DNA from: Nostoc sp. CHAB 5824
GTDB lineage: Bacteria > Cyanobacteriota > Cyanobacteriia > Cyanobacteriales > Nostocaceae
Direction of reading: 5' to 3'
Length of the DNA: 64,000 nucleotides
Assembly (NCBI RefSeq): GCF_020829665.1
Contig: NZ_JAIVFT010000021.1
Location: forward strand, 1-64,000
Position numbers and translations under genes: made by a program. Position 1 is the stretch's first letter. Each line of letters begins with the position of its first letter. This document shows positions 1 to 9,127 of this stretch, one piece after another. The notes under the pieces are model-generated. The model did no database searches and had not been told where the DNA came from. It was given only the letters and a program-made list of their open reading frames with translations.

Positions 1-136
1 TACTGTAGCCATTGGCAATACCCACAATGGCTTTGTTGAAATCTTCATCTTTAAAACCAACTGCCCGCAGCATAGCTCGATTAGGCGATCGCTGCACTCC
101 TTGCGTCACAATTTGGCTTCTCAAATTCTCCGACAT
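1..136 (-). CDS. ilvD: Dihydroxy-acid dehydratase, N-terminal part (cut by window edge)
   Basis: Read on the minus strand from the ATG at 134-136, the protein begins MSENLRSQIVTQGVQRSP and continues into NRAMLRAVGF and IVGIANGYS. This is the typical N-terminus of cyanobacterial IlvD, the Fe-S enzyme that dehydrates dihydroxy-acids in valine, leucine and isoleucine synthesis. Only about 45 codons are inside the window; the rest lies to the left. An AAGGA-type ribosome site sits just upstream of the ATG. A damaged copy of the first 15 codons recurs at 1845-1889, so this gene start was part of a tandem duplication. Confidence 0.92.
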   Translation of the reverse strand, partial: MSENLRSQIVTQGVQRSPNRAMLRAVGFKDEDFNKAIVGIANGYS

Positions 137-411
137 CTTTTTTCCTTCCGTCAGTAAATCGCAACTGTTGCGATTGTATTACTTGATTTTCTCATGCATA
201 CGCGGCGCGATCGAGCCTTAGTAAATATTAGTAATTCTATTTTTTAAATGTGCTTGTATTAGTGTGCAGCAAATATGAGCGACTTTTTTGGTAGAATATC
301 TTCTCTTAGTGTTTAAATGTGCTTGATTACAGCAATACCATTCTTGACAAATTTAAAGAGGAGTACATTTTGTCAATGGGTCAAAATACAAAAATCAATT
401 TACATAATAAT

Positions 412-447
412 CTCTATAAAAGGAAGAGGCAATTTAAGGTTACCTCT
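412..447 (-). terminator. Rho-independent terminator after the first RTX gene
   Basis: On the minus strand the arms AGAGGTAA and TTGCCTCT (447-440 and 432-425) form a hairpin with one internal mismatch, followed by TCCTTTTATA. It lies about 60 bases downstream of the RTX stop codon and is conserved at the same place after the second RTX gene. Confidence 0.6.
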
Positions 448-510
448 CCCCGCGACGTTAAATTATTAGAATTCTGCCTTGTGTCTTATTTTCAAAGCAG
501 GTCTATTAAA

Positions 511-1197
511 TTAAAAGATAATGTCGCTTGCCCCTAGTGATGGTGCACCTGCCAGCCGAACCTCAAACTCAGCCGATAGATCTCCATCATTGCTAGCTTG
601 AAGAATACCTCCTGAATAACGAACCTGACCGGGTGCGGAGAATGCGCGAGATCCAATAAAAGTAAAGGCTTGGTTGCCCCCTATAGTGGAGTTGGCGTCG
701 AAGTCCGATAGATCGATTCGGTCACCTGGCAAGTTACCGTTTCCAAAAAAGTCATTGATAACATCCCGTGAAGAACCAGCAGGACTATCTGAAACTGAGT
801 TGAACTGGAAAGTATCGTTACCTGCTCCTCCAGTGAGATTATCAGTCCCACTACCGCCAGCGAGGGTATCATTGCCAGTACCACCGCTAATGATATCGTT
901 ACCGCCACCACCGCTAATGATATCGTTACCAGTACCGCCAATGATGCTATCCCTACCACTACCAGCATTAAGGATATCGTTGCCAGCACCACCGTTAAGG
1001 GTATTGTTGCCATTACCAACGGTAATGACATCACTACCACCACCGCCATTGACGTTATCGTTGCCACTACCAAAAACAAGGATATCGGAACCACTAGTGC
1101 CGTTAATGATATTGTTACCACTACCGCTGATCCGGATATTGTTGGTACCAAGACTACCGATAACGTTATTGAGATCGAGACCGAACAAGGTTGCCAT
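511..1197 (-). CDS. RTX-type calcium-binding protein, copy 1 (228 aa)
   Basis: The middle of the protein (about residues 25-125) is a run of glycine/aspartate nonapeptides of the form GGxGNDxhx, the RTX or hemolysin-type calcium-binding repeat. In this family the repeats wind into a calcium-loaded beta-roll. The last 100 residues, starting NDTFQFNSVSDSPAG, resemble the serralysin C-terminal domain that often carries the type I secretion signal. There is no N-terminal signal peptide and no catalytic domain, so it is probably a small exported repeat protein rather than an enzyme. The ATG at 1197 has AGGAGA nine bases upstream. Its C-terminal DNA is nearly identical to that of the next RTX gene, but the repeat block is shorter. 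No secretion genes are nearby. Function is unknown; family assignment is secure. Confidence 0.85.
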   Translation of the reverse strand: MATLFGLDLNNVIGSLGTNNIRISGSGNNIINGTSGSDILVFGSGNDNVNGGGGSDVITVGNGNNTLNGGAGNDILNAGSGRDSIIGGTGNDIISGGGGNDIISGGTGNDTLAGGSGTDNLTGGAGNDTFQFNSVSDSPAGSSRDVINDFFGNGNLPGDRIDLSDFDANSTIGGNQAFTFIGSRAFSAPGQVRYSGGILQASNDGDLSAEFEVRLAGAPSLGASDIIF

Positions 1198-1844
1198 AAA
1201 AGAGTTTCTCCTGAATTTAGAGGGTAAAAAATGACTTCATCACTCCCCATCAGAAAACAGTGTTACTGATTAAGAGTGTGAATTTGATTTCCCCCAAGGC
1301 TCAAAGGAAACAGTTTCAAAAATTCAATGTTTGAATTTCACACTTTCATTCAGCAACGCCGAGAAAACAAGGCAAAGAAATAACGAGTAGGAGGAGATAA
1401 CTGAACCAAAAATGATTGGAACAATCCTTTGCTGTTAAGCCTGAAGATTTGAAAAGATAGGAAAAGCACTGGATGTATTGATGATGTTGGCATCAAAATT
1501 GTGCTAAAAGTGATGTTATATCCTTGTGCCTAATCTCTTCACTGTTTTCAGTAGTAAATTGCTAAAAAACAAGCAGATATCCTACTACGGAATTGTATAG
1601 CTTTTAGAACGTTTTGATTCTATTCGGAATCATAAAACTATGATATTACTTTCAAGCGTACTTTTTGCTATCTATAAGAAAGAGTGATTAACCCTCTTTT
1701 ATTACTTTCGCCAGAGCAAAATCTGAAACCTTTGTTATAGATAGGGTTGGTTTTGCCCATTAGAATTTATTTGATGTTTTCTAGAGTTATGTATAAGCAA
1801 TTAATTGCCAATAAATTGAAAGCCTTTTTTACCAGTGTGATTTG

Positions 1845-1889
1845 CTACACCCTTTGCGTTACAATTTGGCTTCTTAAATTCTCTGATCT
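1845..1889 (-). pseudogene. Relic of the ilvD 5' end
   Basis: Minus-strand translation gives RSENLRSQIVTQRV then a stop, against MSENLRSQIVTQGVQ in the true gene at 1-136. The start codon has changed from ATG to AGA and codon 15 from CAG to TAG, so the fragment is dead. The flanking leader (1890-2030) also matches the ilvD upstream region. The fragment marks the junction of the tandem duplication. Confidence 0.88.
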
Positions 1890-2200
1890 CTTTCTTTTTT
1901 ACTTCTGTGTCATCATTGCAACTGTTGCAATTGTATTACCTAATTTTCTCATACATACGCGGCGCAACCATATTTTAGCAAGCATTGGTAATTCTCTATT
2001 TTTTAAATTTGCTTTTGTTACTAATTAAGGAGATTACCAATCTTAATCTTGAGCATGAAGCCGATATCAGCTACTTTTTTAGTAAAATATCTTTTCTTAG
2101 TGTTTAACTATGCTTGATTACAGCAATATCATCCTTAACAGGTTAAAGAAGAGTGCATTTTGTTAATTAGCTTAAAGACAGAAATCATTTGCATAATAAT

Positions 2201-2236
2201 TATTATAAAAGGAAGAGGCAAGTTAAACTTACCTCT
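2201..2236 (-). terminator. Rho-independent terminator after the second RTX gene
   Basis: On the minus strand the arms 2236-2228 and 2222-2214 (AGAGGTAAG / CTTGCCTCT) pair with one mismatch and are followed by TCCTTTTATAAT. It is the duplicate of the hairpin at 412-447. Confidence 0.6.
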
Positions 2237-2300
2237 CCCCGCGACTGTTAAATTATCATAATTCTGCCTCGTGCCTTATTTTCAAAGCAGGTCTATGAAA

Positions 2301-3173
2301 CTAAAGGATAATGTCACTTGCCCCTAGTGATGGTGCGCCTGCCAGCCGAATCTCAAACTCAGCGGATAGATCCCCATCATTGCTAGCTTGAAGAATACCT
2401 CCTGAATAACGAACCTGACCGGCTGCGGTGAATGCGCCAGATCCAATGAAAGTAAAGGCTTGATTGCCCCCTATAGTGGAGTTGGCATCGATGCTGGATA
2501 GATTGATTCGGTCACCTGGCAAGTTACCGTTTCCAAAAAAGTCATTGATAACATCCCGTGAAGAACCAGCAGGACTATCTGAAACTGAGTTGAACTGGAA
2601 AGTATCGTTACCTGCTCCTCCAGTGAGATTATCAGTCCCACTACCGCCAACGAGGCGATCGTTGCCAGTACCACCAATGAGGCGATCGTTGCCAGTACCA
2701 CCGCCAAGGACATCGTTGCCAGCACCACCGTTAATGACATCGTTACCATTACCGCCAATAAGGCTATCGTTGCCATTATCACCAGTAAGGGCATCGTTGC
2801 CATCACCACCGTTAAGGGTATCGTTGCCATCACCAGCGCTAAGGGTATCGTTGCCACCACCAGCGCTAAGGACATCGTTGCCAGTACCGCCAATGAGACT
2901 ATCTCTACCACTACCGGCGGTAAGGACATCGTTGCCAACACCACCGTTGATAGTATTGTTGCCACTACTACCATTAAGAACATCGTTACCACCACCGCCA
3001 ATGATGCTATCGTTGCCACTACCACCGAGAAGGACATCGCTGCCACTAGTGCCGTTAATGACATTGTTACCACTATTGTTGAGCTGGATAGTGTTGTTAC
3101 CAGTACTGCCAATCTGGACAGCGTTGGTATTAAGATCACCGAGAATGTCAGTGAGATCGAGAATAGTTTCCAT
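2301..3173 (-). CDS. RTX-type calcium-binding protein, copy 2 (290 aa)
   Basis: Paralogue of the RTX protein at 511-1197, with the same architecture. It has a short divergent N-terminus (METILDLTDILG), a longer block of GGxGNDxhx nonapeptides (about residues 38-185) and the same serralysin-like C-terminal domain, nearly identical to copy 1. The expected role is calcium-dependent folding outside the cytoplasm after type I secretion; no export genes are in the window. ATG at 3173 has AGGAGA ten bases upstream, as in copy 1. The extra 62 residues are mostly nonapeptide units, consistent with slippage within the repeats. The N-termini differ more than the C-termini, which suggests gene conversion or stronger constraint at the secretion end. 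Substrate or partner unknown. Confidence 0.85.
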   Translation of the reverse strand: METILDLTDILGDLNTNAVQIGSTGNNTIQLNNSGNNVINGTSGSDVLLGGSGNDSIIGGGGNDVLNGSSGNNTINGGVGNDVLTAGSGRDSLIGGTGNDVLSAGGGNDTLSAGDGNDTLNGGDGNDALTGDNGNDSLIGGNGNDVINGGAGNDVLGGGTGNDRLIGGTGNDRLVGGSGTDNLTGGAGNDTFQFNSVSDSPAGSSRDVINDFFGNGNLPGDRINLSSIDANSTIGGNQAFTFIGSGAFTAAGQVRYSGGILQASNDGDLSAEFEIRLAGAPSLGASDIIL

Positions 3174-3993
3174 TATGAGCTTCTCCTAAACTTAGGGGTA
3201 AAAAAATTACCTCGTCACTTTTCCACCAGAAAATGGCGTTGCTGATTAAGAGTATGAATTTTGTTTCCCCCAAAAGCGCAAAGGAAACTGTTTCAAACAT
3301 TCAATTTTTGAATTTCACACTTTTATTCAGCAACGCCGAGAAAACAAGGTGGAAAAATAACGAGTGGGAAGATATAACTGAACTAGACCAGATTAGAACA
3401 GGTCTTTGCTGTTAAGTCTGAAGACTTGAGAAGATTTGAGAAGCACTGGATATATTGATGATGTTGGCATCAGAATTGTGCCAAGAAGTCATCTTGTATC
3501 CTTGTGCCTTATGTTATTCAATGGTTCCAGTACTAGGCTGCTAGGGAACAAGCAGATTTCCTGGTACGGAATTGAATAGATTTGAGGACGTTTTTACTGT
3601 ATTCAGAATCACAAGACTTATGATATAACTCTCAAGCCTACTTTTTTCTATTTATAAGAAAGAATAATTAAGTTTAAGTTTTTCCTCTCGTTACAACAAA
3701 ATCTGAAACCCTTGATTTAGATAGGGTTTTTTAACCTGTATGTGAATAACAAAGTTGTGATAGTAAGTAGATTAGCGGCAAAAAACTAAACTATGTAAAC
3801 GGATCTAAATTACTAATTAAGCTTAATTTAAGCACATATCAGAGCTTTTGTAAAACTTTACATAGTTACTTTTAATAGCACCAACATACTTACTCTATGG
3901 GTAGTTTGTTTTATTTATAAAAAAAGTGGCATTCATCTGTAGAGACTAAATACCACTTTGTATTTTATGAAAATTCCTGATGAAGGCAATATT
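3174..3993. other. Intergenic region upstream of RTX copy 2
   Basis: The part up to about 3735 is the duplicated 5' region shared with copy 1 and presumably holds the RTX promoter. The remaining 260 bases are AT-rich and I see no gene or strong signal in them. Confidence 0.5.
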
Positions 3994-6900
3994 TTACCGA
4001 GGTAGAGGTAACCCTGTAACGGCAACTGCTCCAGCGATCGCACTGGCTGCCAGGGAAGTCAATGCTGTCCCAAATAACCACCACGCAGCATTTGCAACGG
4101 TTTTTTTGGTTTCTTGAGCTTGCTTTTTAGCTTGCTCTTGGATGGCTTTCAAGCGTTTTTGTGTTTCTTGCTGAATACGTTCGGCTCGGTGCAGTACGCC
4201 ATCCCGCGCCGCTTCTATTTGATCAATGATCCGGTTAGCATCCTCTTGAGAAATATCCTCACGGGAACTGATCAGGGCAACTAGGGTGTCACGATCAAAT
4301 TGGGTGAGGCGATCGCGCAATGCTTCAAATCCGGCTTGCGGATCGTCGAACACTTTAGCAAAGTCTTGCTTAATCCCTTCATAGTTAAGTTCCGAACGAT
4401 CTAGCGAGTTGAGATAGTTGCGAACTCTCGCAAAAACTCCATCAAGCACTGATTGCACTCTTTGCTGGATCTGCTGGAATTGTTCAACAATGGAACTGCG
4501 AACAGACTCAATTTGATCCACAATTCGGTTAGCTTCCTCTTCTGAGATATCTTCCCGTTGGGATAACAGCGCCACAATTGTCGAACGGTCAAATTTGGAA
4601 GCGCGATCGCTTAAAGTCTCAATTCCAGCGCGGGGAGAAGACAGCAGCAATTGCAAATCGCGTTTAATTGCTTCTGGGTTGAGTTCTTCTTTGTTAGTCT
4701 TACGCAGATAGTCTTCAAGATTGGCTTCAAAATCTAAAGCTACTTGAGTAGTACGTTTTGCTAAACGTCGTGGCGCTCTAACTATCTCACCAATCGCATC
4801 TTGTACCCGATCAATTATCTGATTAACTTGCTCTTGGCTCAAATCTCCCCGCTGACTCACGAGTTTAACCAAGGTTTCTCGATCAACGTGGGATAGGCGA
4901 TCGCGCAGTGCTAAGGCTCCTGCTTTGGGATCATCGAGTAATTTTTCTAAATCGCTTCTGATACCTTCTGGATCGAGTTCTTCCAAGTTAGTATTGCGGA
5001 GATATTCTGCGATCGCTTTTGTAGTTTTTTCGTACTGTTCTTTCGCTTGCTGCGGTACTTGTAAAATACTATCTCGCACTGCTTCAAGCTGATCGAGAGT
5101 TTGGTTTATCTGTTCTTCGCTTAAATCTTGACGCTGACTGAGCAATTGTACCAGTGTATCGCGGTCAAATTGCGATAAGCGTGATCGCAAAAGGCTAATT
5201 CCAGCTTGGGGATCGTCTAGTAAAACCTTAAACTCACGTTTGATACTTTCGGGATTGAGTTCGTCTTTGTTAGTGTTTCGCAGATAGTCTTCAACTCTTT
5301 GGCGGAGTTCATCGGCTTTCGCTTTTGCTTGTTCTTGCAATTCTCTAGCACGATTCAAGAAATTATCGCGGTTGCGCTCGAGTTGACTAACAATATTATT
5401 AGCTTCTTCTTCGCTGACATCTTGACGCTGTTGAAGCAATTGTACATAAGTATCGCGGTCAAATTGCCCGAAGCGAGCGCTTAAATCTTCAAACCCAGCT
5501 TCTGGATCTTCCACTAATCTGGTAAAGTCGCGTTCAATACCTTCAGGATTGAGTTCTTCTTTCCCCGTTGAACGCAGATAATCTTCAATGCGGCTGCGAA
5601 AATCTTGCCCTTTTTCTCGCGCTTGGGCCTGTTTTACAGTTTCTAAAACTTCCAGGCGATCGCTTTCCATTTGTTCGGCAATTTCTTTCACCCTGGCTTC
5701 ACTGATATCATCCCGTTGCTTCAGCAAATTGGTGAAATATTCTTGATTGAGTTCTTCCAACTCCCGTCTCACAGTTGTAGGATCTGCATTCGCGTCATAG
5801 ATGACTTCTTTAAATTCATTTACTAGCGTAATGCGGTTAAAATGCCAAGGAAACGAATTCAATATGTAATCTTCTACATCCGCCTTAATAGCATTTTCGG
5901 GTGATATTGGTAATTTGGCAGATACTTGCTCAGTTGCTTGCTCTCTGAACTTTTGGAGTTGTTCTGTGATTTGATTTACATCGATATCTTGAACTTTTTC
6001 TTTCAGTTTTTGCAACTGATTAGTAATTTTGTTGACATCAATATTGGAAAGGTTGGACTGCTCCAGCAGTGCTGGTACAGCCGCGCTCAAGCCATATCGA
6101 ATAGCTTGCTTCATTACTCCATTGCTTTGCTTGCCATTTCCCCCCCCGACTGTAACCAGTTCTTGAAGTCGTTCACCTAATTGATCTGAATTCAGTTCTT
6201 CGGGAGTAGCAGACTTAAGCAAATTAATTACTTGTTCTGTTGGATTGCTGCGATTCAAAGCTTGTTGCCAAGCACCTTGAAATTGGTCGGCAATGCGATT
6301 GATATCTTCTTTAGATAAATCCGTGCGACTGCTAACTAAATCAATAAATGTTTGACGATTGATATTCTTCAATAGGTCGCTATTAGCAACAGATTGTAAA
6401 TCTGCATCTTGAAGAAGCTGGTCAAATTGGTTACGAATCTCTGTGATATCAAGCTTTGGTAATTGCAGAGAACCTAAAGAACTTTGGAGTGTATTTCTAA
6501 TATCTTCAGGATTAAAACCTGAAGTTAGTTCTCGCCGGACTGCGGCTGTAATATCTTCTGCGGTAGAAACTAACTGTTTTTTCGCAGTATTAGCACTGAT
6601 GCCAGCAGTTGCTGTACCCATCAGAGCTTGAAAACCAGAAGTTACAGTACTAGCAATAGAACCAATAAAAGAACCTACTGCTGATGAACCCAACCAAATT
6701 ACCAGTGAGAAATAGGTAGACCAGATGACTACACCAATAATCGCTCCTAGAGATTCACTTTCGATTAAGCTAAGTTTTACCGCTAGAAAAGAAGCAATAA
6801 ATAATGCAATACTAACGGTTATCAATGCCCAAGCACCAATTTTGGTTTGAACTGCACGAATTTTACTACCCAAACTTCCTGATTCATCATCAGAATCTGA

Positions 6901-7125
6901 GTCAATTTCCCAAGACGAAATTCCTACAGCAACTGAAAAATTAGTGAATAACAATTGAAAAGCAAATGCCATTAAGACTCCAGCTAGCAATGCTACCAAG
7001 AATTTAGGACCAGAAAAAAGAACTGATGCTTCTTCTGGAGTTAATACTTCCTGAGCTAAACTTATTGGCGCTACTCCAAAAGATAACCAGTTCCATCCCA
7101 AAATAGTTAAAACACCTTGAAACAT
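3994..7125 (-). CDS. Large membrane protein with repeated 98-residue helical module (1043 aa)
   Basis: Not recognised by name. The N-terminal 180 residues contain several hydrophobic segments (about 10-30, 42-62, 97-117, 125-155), so this part is membrane-embedded. From about residue 510 to 998 there are five clear copies of a roughly 98-residue module. Its consensus runs from DYLRxTNKEELNPEgI through LLDDPxAG and FDRDTLVxLLSQR to DISEEEANRIIDQIE. Two more diverged copies lie at about 190-300 and 425-515. The modules are highly charged and predicted helical with coiled-coil linkers rich in Q and E. A last hydrophobic stretch (about 1014-1037) could anchor the C-terminus. The layout suggests an envelope-anchored spacer or scaffold. 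It stands alone, with long AT-rich flanks. The ATG at 7125 is taken as start because the membrane segment follows directly. Confidence 0.7.
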   Translation of the reverse strand: MFQGVLTILGWNWLSFGVAPISLAQEVLTPEEASVLFSGPKFLVALLAGVLMAFAFQLLFTNFSVAVGISSWEIDSDSDDESGSLGSKIRAVQTKIGAWALITVSIALFIASFLAVKLSLIESESLGAIIGVVIWSTYFSLVIWLGSSAVGSFIGSIASTVTSGFQALMGTATAGISANTAKKQLVSTAEDITAAVRRELTSGFNPEDIRNTLQSSLGSLQLPKLDITEIRNQFDQLLQDADLQSVANSDLLKNINRQTFIDLVSSRTDLSKEDINRIADQFQGAWQQALNRSNPTEQVINLLKSATPEELNSDQLGERLQELVTVGGGNGKQSNGVMKQAIRYGLSAAVPALLEQSNLSNIDVNKITNQLQKLKEKVQDIDVNQITEQLQKFREQATEQVSAKLPISPENAIKADVEDYILNSFPWHFNRITLVNEFKEVIYDANADPTTVRRELEELNQEYFTNLLKQRDDISEARVKEIAEQMESDRLEVLETVKQAQAREKGQDFRSRIEDYLRSTGKEELNPEGIERDFTRLVEDPEAGFEDLSARFGQFDRDTYVQLLQQRQDVSEEEANNIVSQLERNRDNFLNRARELQEQAKAKADELRQRVEDYLRNTNKDELNPESIKREFKVLLDDPQAGISLLRSRLSQFDRDTLVQLLSQRQDLSEEQINQTLDQLEAVRDSILQVPQQAKEQYEKTTKAIAEYLRNTNLEELDPEGIRSDLEKLLDDPKAGALALRDRLSHVDRETLVKLVSQRGDLSQEQVNQIIDRVQDAIGEIVRAPRRLAKRTTQVALDFEANLEDYLRKTNKEELNPEAIKRDLQLLLSSPRAGIETLSDRASKFDRSTIVALLSQREDISEEEANRIVDQIESVRSSIVEQFQQIQQRVQSVLDGVFARVRNYLNSLDRSELNYEGIKQDFAKVFDDPQAGFEALRDRLTQFDRDTLVALISSREDISQEDANRIIDQIEAARDGVLHRAERIQQETQKRLKAIQEQAKKQAQETKKTVANAAWWLFGTALTSLAASAIAGAVAVTGLPLPR

Positions 7126-7695
7126 AGTATTTTCTCACTTGTGGGCAATTAAATAACCACTAATAAAATGGCTTATCCATCAATTTAGTTGCCAGTTATA
7201 TAAGACTGACACTTTCTTAGGTAATAAGTTTGCTTGCCAAAAGTTGTATTTTATAAAAAATAAATATTTTTATTAAGTTTTAATTAAAGAAAATAATGTG
7301 GAATGTTGTGATTTTCTTAGTCCAGTTAAGCAAATTTAATCCGCTTGTTGTTATTAAGATTTTGCTTTGGAAGTTGAAACCGATACATAGCTATATATTT
7401 CTAATAAAAATTACATCTAAGAGATAGTTTTGTTAACATAAATTAAGCTAATTTTAAAACTAATTTTTGAAAAACTATTTTGCTAGGCGAAATAGTCAAT
7501 ATCGAATTTTAATAAAATATAACTTATTTAATAATTATTTTGTCTGATATCTTTAGATAAAAACACGTATGTCTAATGATAGAGATAAAATTTCTTCCAA
7601 GCGATTGATGAAATGTAAATAAAAACATGTATTAATAAGGGCTATTAGGAGCTATAAATTAGTGAATAATTGACTATTGCTGAGGAGAAAGAATA
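7126..7695. other. Long AT-rich intergenic region between divergent genes
   Basis: 570 bases separate two divergently read genes (3994-7125 minus, 7696-8976 plus), so both promoters should lie here. I see no coding potential and no convincing operator. It is markedly AT-rich. Confidence 0.5.
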
Positions 7696-8976
7696 ATGGT
7701 TGTAGGTGTACATAAACGTGGTGTAGGTGTATTTTCTCATCGTCGAGATGTTGAACATGCCCTACATGAATTAAAAAAAGTTGGCTTTGATATGAACAAA
7801 GTCTCTGTCATTACGCAAGATGGAGACAAAGATGATATTGCTGGGGCTGAAGTACGCGATCGCGTCGGTGACAAATCTGACGAAGGTGCTAAAGTCGGAG
7901 CAGCTACAGGCGGTGCATTAGGCGGATTGACTGGCTTGTTGGTCGGTCTTGGTACTTTGGCAATTCCTGGAATCGGGCCAATTATGCTGGCTGGAGCCGC
8001 AGCAACGACTTTAGCTACTACTCTTGCTGGTGCTGGTATTGGTGCAGTAGCTGGTAGTTTGCTTGGTACATTGATTGGTTTAGGAATTCCCGAAGAACGA
8101 GCTAAAGTTTACGACGAACGCGTCAGGCGAGGACATTATCTAGTCATCCTAGATGGCACAGATACAGAAATTGCTAGAGCAGAAGCAATTCTACGTCAGG
8201 GAGGCGTCGAAGAGTTTGGCATTTATGATAACCCAGATGCAAGAAATGCAACTGCTGATTATGTCGCTCCAACTTCTAATGTAGCTAATAGTGGTGTTGC
8301 CAAACGTGCGATTGGGGTCTTTTCTCATCGCCGAGATGCAGAAGCAGCACTTACAGAATTACGAGATGCAGGTTTTCCTTTAAGTAGAGTCTCCATCATT
8401 GCCAAGGATACAAACGGTCAAGGAATCGCAGGCATAGATGTAGACAAAAATGTTGGTACAGGTAATAAAGCAGACGATGGTGTAAAAACTGGAGCAGCTA
8501 CAGGCGGTGTTCTAGGCGGCTTGACTGGCTTATTAGTTGGTCTTGGGACTTTAGCGATTCCTGGAATAGGACCTGTAATTGCGGGTGGCGCAGTAGCAAC
8601 AGCTTTGGCGACAACAGCAGCCGGTGGTGCAATTGGTGCAGCTGCTGGAGGTATTGTTGGCGGACTCGTTGGTTTGGGAATTCCCGAAGACAAGGCGCGA
8701 GTATATAGCGATCGCTTCCAAAGAGGCGACTACTTGGTAATTATCGATGGTACGGAAGCTGAAATCCGCCAAGCTGAATCTATTCTCAAACGTAGAGGCA
8801 TTGAAGAATTTGCTATCTATGATGGTACTGATTTAGGCGAACATCGCCCAGGTTTTGACAGAGGAACGCATCAGGATACAGGAGTTGTTAATAGCGATCG
8901 CACCAATTACTCACCAGGAGTTCATGGAGACGATCCTGCTGTAGTCATTGTTGACCGTCGGGATGAAACACTCTAA
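7696..8976 (+). CDS. Tandem-duplicated general stress protein 17M-like protein (426 aa)
   Basis: The protein consists of two homologous halves. Each starts with a small alpha/beta unit containing GVFSHRRD (residues 10-17 and about 207-214) and xVSxIxxD. A long glycine/alanine-rich hydrophobic stretch follows (GALGGLTGLLVGLGTLAIPGIGP and its repeat), and then GLGIPExxAxVYxxRhxRGxYLVIhDGT. This matches the general stress protein 17M/YflT-like domain interrupted by a glycine-zipper-type membrane or oligomerisation segment. Such proteins are stress-induced in cyanobacteria, but their biochemical role is not established. The tail (about 385-426) is polar and unrelated. ATG at 7696 has GAGGAG eight bases upstream. 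The next genes encode another envelope protein with a BON domain and a CAAD membrane protein, so a membrane-stress context is plausible. Confidence 0.75.
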   Translation: MVVGVHKRGVGVFSHRRDVEHALHELKKVGFDMNKVSVITQDGDKDDIAGAEVRDRVGDKSDEGAKVGAATGGALGGLTGLLVGLGTLAIPGIGPIMLAGAAATTLATTLAGAGIGAVAGSLLGTLIGLGIPEERAKVYDERVRRGHYLVILDGTDTEIARAEAILRQGGVEEFGIYDNPDARNATADYVAPTSNVANSGVAKRAIGVFSHRRDAEAALTELRDAGFPLSRVSIIAKDTNGQGIAGIDVDKNVGTGNKADDGVKTGAATGGVLGGLTGLLVGLGTLAIPGIGPVIAGGAVATALATTAAGGAIGAAAGGIVGGLVGLGIPEDKARVYSDRFQRGDYLVIIDGTEAEIRQAESILKRRGIEEFAIYDGTDLGEHRPGFDRGTHQDTGVVNSDRTNYSPGVHGDDPAVVIVDRRDETL

Positions 8977-9127
8977 CCCAAGGTAGTTGTCACTCACACC
9001 AATTCTGCTAAATTGCAGGAGTAACAAGATAAAAAATTTGCTCCTAACTTAAGAAACTTGCTCCTCACTTCTGCCGTGAACATCAACGAACTCCACAAGT
9101 TTCACTTTCCGATTCCGAATTAAACAT

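Larger units (their letters stand above)
100..1745. repeat. Tandem duplication, unit A
   Basis: Unit A runs from the first codons of ilvD through its leader, the RTX terminator, the RTX gene and about 540 bases upstream of it. It ends in a GATAGGGTT motif near 1740. Every section has a counterpart in the same order at 1845-3735. Ends are estimated by eye and may be off by tens of bases. Confidence 0.8.
1848..3735. repeat. Tandem duplication, unit B
   Basis: This is the second copy of the unit at 100-1745. It holds the ilvD relic, the ilvD-like leader, a conserved terminator, the longer RTX gene and its 5' region, again ending in GATAGGGTT near 3720. It is longer mainly because the RTX repeat block is longer. 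Ends are estimated by eye. Confidence 0.8.

Noticed and set aside
319..537. 72-residue plus-strand ORF opposite the RTX 3' end
   Set aside because: The duplicated unit has stop codons in the corresponding frame, the frame overlaps the terminator and RTX gene, and the protein matches nothing known to me.
674..1250. Long open frames antisense to and in the third frame of the first RTX gene
   Set aside because: They arise from the regular nonapeptide codon pattern; the products are low-complexity Pro/Leu/Ser or Val/Ile/Thr repeats. The same happens in the second RTX gene (2464-3189).
1747..2028. 93-residue plus-strand ORF
   Set aside because: It is antisense to the ilvD relic and leader; the similarity to a frame at 12-221 only reflects the DNA duplication.
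640..3140. Regularly spaced repeats that could suggest a CRISPR array
   Set aside because: The 27-base periodicity is that of RTX nonapeptide codons within open frames, and there are no conserved repeats with unique spacers.
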